This document shows positions 23,737 through 35,250 of a stretch of DNA of 64,000 nt, piece by piece. Position 1 is the first letter of the stretch; each line of letters begins with the position of its first letter. The DNA comes from Portunus trituberculatus. Its lineage: Eukaryota; Arthropoda; Malacostraca; Decapoda; Portunidae. The translations under genes were made by a program, and so were the position numbers. The stretch is from positions 1,796,826 to 1,860,825 of the forward strand of contig NC_059257.1 in the NCBI RefSeq assembly GCF_017591435.1, written 5' to 3'. The notes below the pieces were generated by a model. The model saw only the letters and a program-made list of their open reading frames with translations, searched no databases and was not told the DNA's origin.

Positions 23737-24704
23737 GGGTGTAACACGAGTTTCTGCGAATACTTCTAGAGGTGAAAGTACAAGTTTGTTTAGTCATGGG
23801 GTGAAATTCAAGTGCATGTGGCGGGGTGACTGTTACACCGGCTGGGCCGGTCGGGTGTTTTATGTTATAGAAACACTATATCAACTTACTCCACCTTACT
23901 GTAAGTGTGTGGCATTTTGAATATATTTTCTTCCTTTGGAAAATCAGCACAATCAAAATTTATTTACCGTCACCGTCTTAACGTAAAATTTCAAACAGCT
24001 AATTTTCTGCTAGATAGCCTCACTACCGCCTTCCTGCCAGGGGAGGTGGGTAGCCTTTTATTTTATTTGTCACTAATTACAGACATGTTAACATTGTGTA
24101 ATGTTTACCGGTAAATTCCTAATCTAATACCACTTGTCTGATCATGGGATACTGTAACACCCACAAATTTGCATAAATTATTGAATAACCCACTACTTTT
24201 CACCATCGAACATTCTGCATAACTCGCTATCATTTCTACAAGTTTTGAGGTACAGCAATATTCTGCAATGAGATGAGTAGTATTGACGAGTAGTATTGAC
24301 TGAGAGGTAATTTACAGATAAATCTGACACCGTGTTAGAATGTCTGTAATTAGTGACAAATAAAGTAATATGCTATACGGGGACACCTTGCCTGCCTGAG
24401 GGAGGCTAGCAGCAGATCAGCTGTTCGGAATTTCACACCAAGATTGACGGTAAATAAATCTCGATGGTACTGCATGATTTTGACAGACAAAAAAATCTCT
24501 GTTGAAAGTACCACACACTTACAGTAAGGTGGACATGGTGTTTCTACGAAATAAAACAATCGCCCGTACCAGCCACACTTATATTTTACCCCATGACTAA
24601 ACAAAGCCTCAAAAGTCATATGAGTATAGAACATTTTTTACTTAGAATAACTTGTTCTTTTGCCTCCTAGAAGTATTCGCAGAAACTCGTGTTACACCCT
24701 GTAT
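23737..24704. mobile_element. Foldback MITE (ACAGGGTGTAACACGAG ends)
   Basis: Left arm starts ACAGGGTGTAACACGAG and GCGAATACTTCTAGA; the right arm is its reverse complement ending CTCGTGTTACACCCTGT at about 24704. Homology extends through TAGTCATGGGGTGAAA, AGGTGGACATGG-like and GTCACTAATTACAGACA blocks for about 350 bp per arm, with about 260 bp of loop. Both ends sit beside TA. No coding frame, so it must have moved with another element's transposase. Confidence 0.75.
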
Positions 24705-25067
24705 AATGATGTGATGATATCAGTTTATGATATATTTAGTGTAGGTGAACATAAGGAACCTTGGCTACTCGAGTACTACCTTAGGTTTGGTTAGGATAGG
24801 TAATTTCTACGAAATAAAACAATCGCACATACCAGCCACACTTAAATTTCACCCCATGACTAAACAAAGCCTCAAAAGTCATATGAGTATAGAACATTTT
24901 TTTACTTAGAATAACTTGTTCTTTCGCCTCCTAGAAGTATTCGCAGAAACTCGTGTTACACCCTGTATAATGATGTGATGATGTCAGTTTATGATATATT
25001 TAGTGTAGGTGAACATAAGGAACCTTGGCTACTCGAGTACTACCTTAGGTTTGGTTAGGATAGGTAA
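24541..25067. repeat. 263 bp tandem duplication spanning the MITE end
   Basis: Units 24541-24803 and 24804-25067 both begin TTTCTACGAAATAAAACAATCG, include the right MITE terminus CACCCTGTATAATGATG, and end GGTTTGGTTAGGATAGGTAA. They differ at only a few positions, so the duplication is recent and post-dates the MITE. Confidence 0.85.
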
Positions 25068-25240
25068 GGGTAGGTTAGGGTAGGTTAGGTTAGGTAATGA
25101 AACAAATGTATTGATCAACATAAATGTTTTGAAATCAAGAACAGCTTTTATGCCAATTAATTGTTGGTAAGATAAACAGAGGAAGGTGGGCAATAACCTA
25201 ACCTAGCCTGCCTAACCTATCTTAACCTAACCTATCTAAA
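25045..25240. repeat. TAGG/CCTAA telomere-like patches
   Basis: TAGGTAAGGGTAGGTTAGGG with further TAGGT repeats at 25061-25096, and CCTAACCTAGCCTGCCTAACC with more at 25195-25235 in the complementary sense. These resemble degenerate arthropod TTAGG telomere repeats at an internal site. Confidence 0.6.
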
Positions 25241-26145
25241 GGTGTCTAAAGAGGGTGTTTTAGCTTGCTGGTCTAAAGGGTGTTTTAGCTTGCTGGTCTA
25301 AAGGGTGTTTAGCTTTTGGTCTAAAGGAATGCTTGGTCTAAAGGGTATGTTTAGCTTGCTGGTCTAAAGGGTATGTTTATCTTGCTGGTCTAAAGGGTAT
25401 GTTTATCTTGCTGGTCTAAAGGGTATGTTTATCTTGCTGGTCTAAAGGGATGTTTATCTTGCTGGTCTAAAGGGTATGTTTATCTTGCTGGTCTAAAGGG
25501 ATGATGTTTATCTTGCTGGTCTAAAGGGTATGTTTATCTTGCTGGTCTAAAGGGATGTTTATCTTGCTGGTCTAAAGGGATGTTTATCTTGCTGGTCTAA
25601 AGGGTATGTTTATCTTGCTGGTCTAAAGGGATGTTTATCTTGCTGGTCTAAAGGGTATGTTTATCTTGCTGGTCTAAAGGGGATGTTTATCTTGCTGGTC
25701 TAAAGGGATGTTTATCTTGCTGGTCTAAAGGGTATGTTTATCTTGCTGGTCTAAAGGGTATGTTTATCTTGCTGGTCTAAAGGGTATGTTTATCTTGCTG
25801 GTCTAAAGGGTATGTTTATCTTGCTGGTCTAAAGGGTATGTTTATCTTGCTGGTCTAAAGGGATGTTTATCTTGCTGGTCTAAAGGGATGTTTATCTTGC
25901 TGGTCTAAAGGGATGTTTATCTTGCTGGTCTAAAGGGATGTTTATCTTGCTGGTCTAAAGGGATGTTTATCTTGCTGGTCTAAAGGGATGTTTATCTTGC
26001 TGGTCTAAAGGGATGTTTATCTTGCTGGTCTAAAGGGTATGTTTATCTTGCTGGTCTAAAGGGATGTTTATCTTGTTGGTCTAAAGGGGATGTTTTTAGC
26101 TTGCTGGTCTAAAGGGTGTGTTTTTAACTTGCTGGTCTAAAGGAT
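25236..26145. repeat. Minisatellite, ~35 copies of a 25/26 bp unit
   Basis: The unit is GGATGTTTATCTTGCTGGTCTAAAG in a 25 bp form, with a 26 bp form having GGTATG in place of GGATG. Counting GGTCTAAAG gives about 35 copies. Outer units near 25236-25330 and 26060-26145 are diverged (TTTTAGCTTGCTG, TTTTTAACTTGC), while the centre is homogeneous, with a run of 26-mers (25,720-25,860) followed by a run of 25-mers (25,860-26,030). Confidence 0.9.
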
Positions 26146-26149
26146 GTGT

Positions 26150-26152
<3 letters not shown>

Positions 26153-26222
<70 letters not shown>
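26153..26222. repeat. (AT)n microsatellite
   Basis: About 70 bp of AT dinucleotide right after the minisatellite. Confidence 0.95.
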
Positions 26223-26225
<3 letters not shown>

Positions 26226-26545
26226 GTTATCACCACAGGTGTTGGTGTATAGGGTTTATGCTATTATTTAGCAGACTACTAAAAAATTTGAAATTAATAA
26301 AAAAAAATCTAAGTAAAATTTTTGGTTCAGGTAAAATAATTCAAAATATCATCATCATACGTTAATATTGTAAGACAAAAGAGATAGATCATCGATATAA
26401 ACATAGAAATGATAGAACATTTATGGGAAAAGAGATGAGCAGTGCGGCGCGGCGATGGCCTACTTGTGCTGACGTCACATCTGCCCCTCAGGCCTGTATG
26501 AGAAGGCCGTGGCCCGGCCCGCACCGCGCGTCTTGAGTCATGACG

Positions 26546-26599
<54 letters not shown>

Positions 26600-26978
26600 G
26601 ATATATAGTATGATATGTATGTTATTGTGGCTTACACGGAACAAATTTTTCGTTACTTTATTTATTGTGAACCAAGCAAAAGAGTATTTTTGTTTCACTT
26701 ATTTATTATGAAGAAAGTGTGAGAGAAAGAGAGAGAGAAAAAAAATGTAAAACAATAGGAGGCTAGAGCAATATTTCGCAGTACCATTACCAGTGCATAT
26801 GCATTTTTATTTGGCCAATTTATCCATTCCATATGTATGTTATTTACTCCATATACTTTGATGCCATTTACTTTATTTGCGATTCAAAATATTAGTGTCA
26901 GAATAATGGAAAGAATATTACTTATACGGAAATTGCCATTATAGAAATACAATAATTTTGTTTTATCATTTATTTCTC

Positions 26979-27017
<39 letters not shown>

Positions 27018-27218
27018 GTATGCTCGTCTCGCGATGTTTCCCTTACTTGCGGTGATGCCAGATCACACCCAACGTTGAAACTCGCTTATCTGGTAACACT
27101 GTCATCTAGAGCTTTCGGTTATTGAAGATCGGCGTCCTTGACATTTTGTATATGCCAGTATATATGCTTTTCCTTATTGAAAATAGCCACTATAGTAAAT
27201 GCTATGATGTTTTTATTG
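26223..27218. other. Non-coding; TC and AG microsatellites
   Basis: Contains (TC)n at 26551-26591 running into CACACA, and (AG)n at 26982-27016. A 19 bp block at 26496-26514 is the exact reverse complement of 23422-23440 upstream of the THAP exon. No gene recognised. Confidence 0.6.
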
Positions 27219-27441
27219 ACGGGACATCGTCGATGGCGGAGGTGGTCGCTGAGCTCAGAGCAATCATCTATAATTCTACAGTTACCTAAGAGTAACCAAG
27301 GTGGGAAAGGAGCTGGTAATGTTTGTCCCGTCTCCATATAGTCATGTTAACTGTTGATTAGCAAAATAATGTCCAGTGAAGGTAAATATAAACTGTAGCC
27401 TGCGTTTGAGCCATCAGCTGGTTTGTTTACGTCTGCGCAAC

Positions 27442-27756
27442 ATGGCGGCCGTGAACTCGAAAGAGGAATCAGACTTCACAGGGTTTCAAGGAATAATGGA
27501 GAAGAGCGCTTATGTGAAGAAAATTCTGGAGTTAGAAGGTAAAATTGAAAAACTGTTTGAAAAGTATGAGGGCCTGGAAACGAGTTATGACAATGTAAAG
27601 AGAGACTGTGCCGATATGAAGAAGGAAAATGCAGCACTGAAAGAGGAAGTTAAGCTAATTAAAGTGAATTGCGAAAAATGTGGAGAATCTCTAGGAAAAG
27701 TGATGGAGAAGCAGGCTGAATGGAAAAAAGTCAGGAAGTGGAAAGAAAGGAGGTAA
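27442..27756 (+). pseudogene. LINE A1 ORF1 (coiled-coil protein)
   Basis: ATG at 27442 begins MAAVNSKEESDFTGFQG and continues with a heptad-rich stretch (ILELEGKIEKLFEKYE, MKKENAALKEEVK) followed by CEKCGES, a possible zinc ribbon half. The frame ends at 27756 by frameshift, but the continuing region to about 28230 retains CGDIWC- and LKSQKDV-type words comparable with 58345-58768 (IIIGLREETN, LKLKSQVAAE), indicating an RRM-like nucleic-acid-binding part. Such proteins coat LINE RNA. The ATGGCGGCC context is a good initiation site. Confidence 0.6.
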
Positions 27757-28223
27757 ATTACAAAGTTGCAAGTCTGGAAAAGGAAATCAAAGAGTCAGGG
27801 AGAAAACTTTGGGCCTTGCTGAAATTATAGATCAACAGATCATAGAAGAAGATAGCTGAGAAAGTGGTGAAGGTTATTAAGTCAAATGAGACATTGGTGA
27901 GGAAACTGTAGACAAAAAGAGATGTGTGGTGATATTTGGTGTGGAGGAGGATAAGACACCGAGTAAAATGGAGAGAGAAAAACATAAAAAGGTGATAAAT
28001 AATATCATTAATGTGGTGCAAGAGGAGGAAAAGACCTAGTACAAGAAATAGAGGACTTCCATAGAATTGGAAAGTTCACAAGAGAAGGTATGAGGCCAAT
28101 AAGAATCAAACTTAAGTCACAAAAGGATGTAGATGAATTGGTGGAGAAGTCATGGAGGCTAGCCCAGCAGGAAACAACAAGGAAGATTTGGTTGAGAAGA
28201 GATCTCGGTGAAAAGGAAGAGAA

Positions 28224-29222
28224 ATGTTAAATGAGTTGAGAAAGGAGGCTTTGAAAAAAAATGAAGAGAGGACAGAAGAAGAAAGAAAGAGTTTTCTGGA
28301 GAATCTTGGATATGAGACTGAGGAAGTGGTTCATAACCCAGAAAAGTACAGCAAGAAAGGACTAAAGAAACTTACATATGAGCGAAATGTAATGTATTCC
28401 AACATAAATGGAGTGATATCGGGATTTTAGAACTCAACGATTACTTGAGGACAAGAACCCAGATATTGTGGGTCTTACTGAAACAAAACTGAGAGAGGAG
28501 AAGACCTGATGAAGGTTGGAGAAGGAAATATAACGTTTGGAAAAGAAATAGAGTAGGTAAGATGGGAGGAGGAGTGATGTTGCTGGTTAAAAAGATATAA
28601 AGGTGGATCAAGTGAAAAAGGTATGGGAAAGGCAGAAGTGCTAAAGATCAGAGCAGAAACTAATGAAGGAAAAAGAGGCACTACATAGTGGTGTACGTAC
28701 CACCTAAGACAAATGCATGGTCAGTACAGGAATATGAAGAAATGATAAGTGATACAGGAACATGTCTGGAAGAAATGTTGGGTGGCTGTGAACGAACTAT
28801 AATGATGGGAGATTTTAATTGTAAAGAGGTGTGTTGGGAGGACTGGTCAATGGAAGGATCAGAGACAACATGGGAAATACACTATTGACACTGGCAATGG
28901 AAAATGTGTTAACTCAGTGGGTCAAAGAAGATACTAGGTTTGGAGGAGAGGAGCATCGTCAAGACTGGACTTGGTCTTTAGTACAGAGCCAATGGTCATT
29001 GAGGAGATGAGGGTGGAGTGCCCTTTAGCAAAGAGTGATCATGCAGTTTTGGAGTTCAAGGTGATAGACGAAGAGAAATCTAGAAGAAATGAAGAATATA
29101 AAGTGGGAAGATGGAATTATGCCAAGACAGATTTTGGAAACCTAAAGAAATTCTTTCAAGAGACAAATTGGATGAAATTCAAGAGTGCTAAGGAGCAAAT
29201 GAAAAGTGGAAGGAATTTATAA
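28224..29222 (+). pseudogene. LINE A1 APE-type endonuclease
   Basis: Readable across several frames: SNINGVISGF then IVGLTETKLRE, VYVPPKTNAW, MMGDFNCKEVCWEDW (GDFN, catalytic Asp/Asn) and KSDHAVLEF (SDH, catalytic His). This enzyme nicks target DNA to prime reverse transcription. At least four frame changes or stops are present between 28430 and 28980. Confidence 0.7.
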
Positions 29223-29406
29223 AAATATACAAAGAAGGTGAGAAAAATTTGTACCAATAAGACAACATAGAGAAGTTGGAAAGCAGGACTGGTTTAACGA
29301 TAGATGTGAAAAGGCTAGAACAAGAAAAGAGGATGCATGGAAGAGGTGGAGAAGGAAAAGACGGATTAAGCAGTGGGAAAGTTACAAAAGAGCAAGAAAT
29401 GAATAT

Positions 29407-31190
29407 GTGTTGATTAGAAGAGAAGAAAGAAAGAAACAAGAAAAGGATATAATTGATAAATGTAAAGACCAACCAAGGCTTTTTTACAGACATGTGAACA
29501 ACAACATCAAAAATAGAGAAAGTATTGAAAGTTTAGAAGTAAATGGAGTATACAGTGAAGATCCCAGGGAAATGGCAGAGGCTATGAATGGATGCTTTCG
29601 GAAGGTATTCACAAAGGAGACTGCTTTTGACAAACCACTGGTAATGGAACAGAAAGGGATTATGAAGGAGTTTCAAGTAACGGTGGAGGAGATCAAGAAC
29701 ATGATGGGGAGTTTAGAAGTGAGAAAAGCTGTGGGACCTGATGGGGTATCAGGATGGATTTTAAGAGAATGCAGGGAGCAATTGGCAGAAAAAGTTTGTG
29801 AAGTAATTGATGCCTCATTAAGGGAAGGCGTAGTGCCCCAAGACTGGAAAAGAGCTAACATTGTCCCAATCTATAAATCAGGTAACAAGAGAGACCCATT
29901 GAACTATAGACCAGTGTCACTTACAAGTGTGGTAGCTAAGATGTGTGAGAGGGTGGTGAAGACTAGATGGACAGACTTCTTGGAGAAAAATGACATACTT
30001 TGTGAGTGTCAATTTGGTTTTAGGAAAGGGCGTTCATGCACGACAAACCTGATATGTTACTATTCGAGGGTGATAGATGTAATACAGGAAAGAGATGGTT
30101 GGGCTGATGGAATATATCTGGATTTAAAAAAGGCCTTTGATAAGGTACCACACCAGAGACTGATCTGGAAACTTGAAATGGTAGGAGGAGTGCATGGCAG
30201 TTTACTAAAATGGATGGAAGACTTTTGGTAGGAAGAGAAATGAGAACAATAATTAAGGACAGACCATCAGAATGGGGATTGGTGGAGAGTGGAGTTCCAC
30301 AGGGATCAGTGTTGGCACCAGTAATGTTCGCAGTCTACATAAATGACATGGTGGATGGGGTGTCCAGTTATGTGAGCCTATTTGCAGACGATGCAAAATT
30401 GTTACGAAAAGTGAGATGTGACAAAGATTGCGAACTACTCCAGGAAGACTTGGACAGAATATGGAAATGGAGCTGTACATGGCAAATGGAGTTCAACACG
30501 ACAAAATGCAAGAAAATAGAGTTTGGCAAGAGTGAAAGAAGAATCAGGAGTATGTACAAGATAGGAAATGAAGACATAAAACCAGTCATGAAGAAAAAGA
30601 CCTTGGGGTGACAATTACCAATGACCTATCGCCAGAGAGACATATAAACAAAATAATTGGAGAAGTATTGAACTTATTGAGGAACATAAGAGTGGCGTTC
30701 GTATATCTAGATGAAGAAATGATGAAGAAAATAATTACTGCAATGATAAGACCGAGGCTTGAATATGCAACAATACAGTGGGCTCGAACTTAAAGAAACA
30801 CATAAGGAAACTAGAGAAAGTACAGAGGGCTGCAACGAAAATGGTGCCTGACTTAAGAGATTTGACTTATGAAGACAGACTGAAAAGAATGCAACTTCCA
30901 ACCCTGGAAAACAGAAGAAAGGGGAGACCTGATAGCAATATACAGAGTGATGATTGGCATGGAAAAAATGGATAGGGAAGATCTGTGTATGTGGAATGGA
31001 AGAATGTCGAGAGGGCATGGGAAAAAACTAAAATGGCCACTTATAGGAGAGATGTGAAAAATATAGCTTCCCTCATAGAAGGGTGGAAGCATGGAATAGT
31101 TTAGACGTGGAAGTGGTCAACGCAAGGAATATTCATGATTTTAAGAAAAAGCTGGACATTAATAGATATGGAGACGGGACAACACGAGCA
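29407..31190 (+). pseudogene. LINE A1 reverse transcriptase
   Basis: A 274-codon frame (29407-30231) carries KAVGPDGVSGWIL, YKSGNKRDPLNYRPVSLTS, CQFGFRKGRSC and YLDLKKAFDKVPHQRL (motif A). After a frame change near 30225 come SGVPQGSVLAPVMF (motif B), LFADDAKLL (catalytic FADD) and WQMEFNTTKC. Further shifts near 30600 and 30785 precede the thumb region LSPERHINKIIGE, MIRPRLEYATIQW and PHRRVEAWNSL-like end. The protein is the CR1/L2-like branch of the jockey superfamily by motif style. Confidence 0.8.
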
Positions 31191-31232
31191 TAGCTCTTTT
31201 CCCGTATGTTACAATTAGGTAAATACAATTAG

Positions 31233-31236
31233 GTAA

Positions 31237-31289
<53 letters not shown>
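31233..31289. repeat. (CA)n microsatellite at LINE A1 tail
   Basis: About 57 bp of CA following the GGTAAATAC tail unit of LINE A1 without a break. Confidence 0.9.
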
Positions 31290-31290
<1 letters not shown>

Positions 31291-31518
31291 TAAAAGCAAA
31301 AATATGTACAAAATGCAAAGAACAGATTCATGTAACTATGAAGCCTATCTTCTAATATCTTTATGTGGTGATGCAGCCACTATCATTTCAGATACAGTTA
31401 ATTAGTGAACCCAACATCTCTGTGTCAAGAACAGGTTAGGTTAGGTTAGCCTATCCTAAGCTAACCTGTATCTACTAAACAAAATCTTTGGTAGTATATA
31501 TAGCTGTTAAATCATTCA

Positions 31519-31520
<2 letters not shown>

Positions 31521-31608
<88 letters not shown>
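31521..31608. repeat. (AT)n microsatellite with T run
   Basis: About 70 bp of AT dinucleotide ending in about 18 T. A TAGGTTAGGTTAG / CTAAGCTAACCT inverted patch lies just upstream at 31434-31470. Confidence 0.9.
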
Positions 31609-33090
31609 CCTCTACTGAGTATATAACTTAAGGGCATAAATAACTATTTATTTGTCTATGTCAAAGAGAACAAGCGCATCCCCCTGGAGGTGTGTGGCTG
31701 TACAGAACACTTCCAACACCGTGCAATGAAAAATACTTGTGTGGCCAAATGAGGAAAAAATAAAGTGAATTTGCCACAACCCACAAGGAGAGAAAGTGCA
31801 AATAGCGTGCTTACTTTAAGCACAAGCCACGTACTTTCGTCAGACTGTCTTATTCTCAACAAGGCAGCCTGATCATTCAATAATCTTTGAAATAACTCAA
31901 CTACAAGATTCTACATTCCTGAATCAAATACTGCCTTTAGACACACGGCCTTCTGCCTGCACATTACGCACCAACAAGCACAACAGCCGCCCAAGACTGA
32001 CTTTTTTACATCATGTATGTAAACGTGTCAAGCTGTAATCATCCATACTAGGCTACATCATGATATATTACTCCTGGTTTTCGTGGCCAGAAGCTTCCCC
32101 TTGTGTAGCACCTAAGGATCAGCATGTCCTTATACACACGATATCTGAGTAACTGTCCTATATCAGCCTTGCTGCCTAGTACAGGTGATGATTCGTAATG
32201 GTATTTATCGATGTACTTACCTTATGTACGAAATACAGATGTGATAACAGTTGACTTGGTGATCTATTCGCTCCACTTCTCCCTGGGCTCAGCTGAAAGC
32301 GTTGGAACATGGGCGCTGGTGCCACATCTCCACCTAAACAATGCGTTTAGCCTTACCAAAGGAACATTTCTCATTTCTACTACTTCCACATACAAATAAA
32401 AGTAATACTTATTTATCTTGAATACATAATTTTGCATTTAAAAATTTCACTTCATTAAACATATTTTAGTTAAAGGTAAACGTGACACCACGCAGGAAAA
32501 CATCACAACGCGAATTCAGTTCCTCTCACTCGAGCACCAAAGTCTTGTAAACGTTTTTGCATCTGTGTTTTTTGCCCTCATATTCAGATCAAAGACATCT
32601 GAAAATCACATATTTTATCACAATAGGAACAGATTACCATTTCGTCATAGGTAAATTATGATATAATGCCTATTATGCCTCTAAGGGAGGTCTTGAGCTA
32701 CCTTGGGAAACCCAAGTATTTACTTAAGGATGATGTTGAGAGACGAGCATACGGCCCAGAGAGAGAGAGAGAGACAACATTCGAGTGTTGACAACACTGT
32801 CCTGTCGACGAACAGTGGCAACAAGCGGTCTGTGTGTATCCCCACTGCCGCCCCCCCTACCTCCCCCCTCCCATCCCGCTCTCCACAATGCCTCCAGATA
32901 TTGCCAGAAATCCATTTTTGTGGCGAAAAATACTTAGAAATATGGTAGCTACAGTAAATTTTGAGTTACAGAATTGTGAAATGAAGTATGTGTGACACAT
33001 TTTTATAAAGTATATATCTTTCATTGAAAGTCAATCGTTTGCTGATTTAGCCGCACCAGGAGACACCCTCTGAATGTGAATGCCACAGTT
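31609..33090. other. No gene recognised
   Basis: About 1.5 kb without a convincing frame. A perfect donor-like AAG|GTAAGT lies on the - strand at about 32214-32222, but no flanking exon can be supported. Short (AG)n at 32757-32774. Confidence 0.4.
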
Positions 33091-33095
33091 TATGG

Positions 33096-33545
33096 GTTAA
33101 TGAATAATAGGAAGAGAGTGGGTGACAGGACAGAACCCTGAGGAACACCACTGTTATTAGATTTAGGAGGAGAACAGTGGCTATCTACCACAGTAACAAT
33201 AAAACAGTTGGTTAGGAAACTTAGATGAAGTTGCAGAGAGAAGGATAGAAGCTGTAGGAGGATAGTTGTGAGATCAAAGCTTTGTGCCAGACTCTATCAA
33301 AAGCTTTTGATATGTCTAACATGACAGCAAGTTTCACCGAAATCTCTAAAGGAGGATTACTAAGACCCAATAAAGAAAGCCAGATCAGTAGAGCATCCTT
33401 GACGAAAACCATACTGGCGATCAGATAGAAGATTGTTAAGTGACCGATGTTTAAGGATCTTCCTATTGAAGAAAGATGAAAAAACTTTAGACAAAGAAGA
33501 GATTAAAGCTATAGGACGGTAGTTTGAGGATTAAAACAGTCACCC
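33096..33545 (-). mobile_element. BS/jockey-like LINE fragment (R-family copy 3)
   Basis: - strand RT fragment with LDISKAFDRVWHKALIS (motif A) and adjoining palm residues; the lower end encodes the SGVPQGSVLSPT-type region with a frame break. It corresponds to 54480-54880 of the larger family copy. Truncated at both ends. Confidence 0.7.
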
Positions 33546-33656
33546 ATGTGAAGCAGGTATAGCTAACAGTGTTGTTGCAGCACAAATGGGTGTCCCTAGA
33601 TCAACAGTATCAACAATTTGGAAGAACAGGGACAAGTACCGCGAGACTGTTTTAAG
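33546..33656 (+). pseudogene. pogo/CENP-B-like helix-turn-helix fragment
   Basis: Reads SVVAAQMGVPRSTVSTIWKN then RDKYRE, the recognition half of the first pogo-type DNA-binding domain. About 35 codons only; no catalytic region follows, and the next 60 bp lead to the Tigger-type terminus at 33717. Confidence 0.5.
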
Positions 33657-33716
33657 TGTTTTTATTTTTTATAATGTACTGTACAGCACCCTAATGTGTT
33701 TATTAAAAAAGTTAGA

Positions 33717-34827
33717 TACAGTAAAACCTCGCTTGATGAACATCTCTAAGGACGAACAATTCGGGAGACAACCAAAAAATTTGTCAATATATCGATCCAG
33801 GGGGCAAACGATATTTCGGGGGGCGAACGTGGTTAAATGGCTCGCCGGCAGGTGAGCCGTTTGTGTGATAGCCAACCCGGCTATCACACAACAACAAAAC
33901 AAAACATAAGCACAAAAGAAAATAGAAACAGGAACATACAAAAAAATATTACATAACATAATGTGTGTGCCACCACAATTTTCTCCTGTTTTTCCTGGGC
34001 ATGGTGATGTTACCGGCGTGCTCTACTGTAGCTTCCTCGGCATTATCCTCGCTGCTCTGGTGGCTCTCAGCGTTGCTGTTATCATCCTGGCCTTGTCCAG
34101 GTACTGCAGATTGTGGCACATCCATCACAGCTGTTTCCTCACTTGCCTGGCAAGGAACACTGCCCTACTGCCCGCTCCTCTCACACTGAGCATCACCTCC
34201 GAGGATCAAAGGAACTTCCTGGCCACGTACCTTTAACTTCCCTTCTTGGAAGTCCAAACTTGCTCCCACATGCGTGAGGAAGTCAATCCCCAGCAGGCAA
34301 GGGTCTTCCAAGGCAGAGACGAAGACTGGCAATCTTTCCATGTTTCCCACGCCGATGTTCACTATAAGGGGGCCCCACATAGCGGCACTGACTTGTGACG
34401 CTACACAGCTGTTGTGTAGCTCTGGCACGCTGCGCACATCCAAAGTCCTCTCTCATGAGTGTCTTCTCGGATCTTGTCTGTCTTCCTCCCCATCCTCCTC
34501 TCCTCCATTCCATCGTGCCATCAACGTCCAGTCTCTCAAGTAAATAACCTTTTCTTTTTTATTAATTTTATTATCATTTTGATAGCATTTAGGTAAGTAA
34601 ATCAATTTAGGCTTTTTATAATTATTTCATTCATGTCATGCATACATTAAAGGTCTATTTTGAATTGGTTTTATGGACAAAAGTTTGATTTTTGTTTTTG
34701 TTCTGGAACGGATTAATGGTATTTCAATACATTCTTATGGGAAAAATTGATTCAGGGGACGAACAAATCGGGTGACGAACAGGATTTAGGAACGAATTAT
34801 GGTCATGAGCTGAGGTTTTACTGTACA
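33717..34827. mobile_element. Non-autonomous Tigger-type element with captured sequence
   Basis: Left end TACAGTAAAACCTCGCTTGATG and right end CTGAGGTTTTACTGTA are inverted repeats next to TA, and both subterminal regions carry GACGAAC/GGGCGAAC words typical of Tigger ends. It has no transposase. Its middle (34020-34520) is GC-richer and contains a gypsy protease fragment on the - strand. Confidence 0.7.
34020..34520 (-). pseudogene. Ty3/gypsy aspartic protease fragment
   Basis: The - strand frame 34165-34443 reads VRSVPELHNSCVASQV, GPLIVNIGVGNMERLPVFV, DPCLLGIDFLTHVGASL and KLKVRGQEVPLI, the C-terminal half of a gypsy protease with its ILG-like LLG motif. The upstream part with the active-site DTG is not readable. 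Downstream is an acidic linker (HQSSEDNAEEATVE). It differs from the proteases of elements A and B, so it came from another family. Confidence 0.65.
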
Positions 34828-35216
34828 GTATAAATGAAGCCTTTAATAGTACTAAAAATAAATAAATTAGTGTTTTGAGCAGGTCTAGGCTGGAGCTTGG
34901 TCTCTATCCCCCCTAATTCTTAAGTATCTTATGGAAAAAATTGCTTCACGATTCGAATAAACGCTGATTTGACTGATGAAAAACCGCTCTAATCCTGTTG
35001 AATTGCGAGGATCCCCAGTAATGCTAATAGAAATTTGCTAACCAGCATCAATTTAAAATTTCTTCACTTCAATCAAATCACATGACCTAAATAGGTTGTC
35101 TGTTGGTGGATAAGATGACTAGCTGGTGTGCTTATCAGTGCTATCAAGCAGTGAATAGTAGAGCTAGTTCAACTTTTCCAAGTCTTCTCCCTATAACTGA
35201 AGGAGTTCATAAAATA

Positions 35217-35217
<1 letters not shown>

Positions 35218-35247
<30 letters not shown>
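35218..35247 (+). repeat. Poly(A) run
   Basis: About 29 A after AAAATACA; could be the tail of an old retroposed copy upstream, but I recognise no family in 34828-35217. Confidence 0.5.

Positions 35248-35250
<3 letters not shown>

Larger units (their letters stand above)
27219..31235 (+). mobile_element. Jockey/CR1-superfamily LINE A1, nearly full length
   Basis: 5' region starts ACGGGACATCGTCGATGGCG (the same start as the sequence at 63981-64000), followed by a coiled-coil ORF1, an APE-type endonuclease, a reverse transcriptase, and a 3' tail made of two AATTAGGTAAATAC units that runs into (CA)n. About 4 kb. Many frameshifts and stops show it is inactive, but all domains are present. Confidence 0.85.

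Noticed and set aside
25236..26145. Regular repeats with a constant word, CRISPR-like at first sight
   Set aside because: Units are contiguous with no unique spacers, and the sequence is eukaryotic. It is a minisatellite.
27119..27341. Small frames on both strands near 27119-27341
   Set aside because: They lie over the 5' untranslated start of LINE A1 (the same sequence starts at 63981) and have no domain.
31640..31770. CTEHF word that could complete the THAP zinc finger as a second exon
   Set aside because: It is 8 kb from the THAP exon, lacks a good acceptor, and the flanking residues do not fit the THAP fold.
32200..32360. Possible - strand exon ending at a perfect GTAAGT donor
   Set aside because: No coding frame or acceptor could be supported; a single donor-like site occurs by chance.
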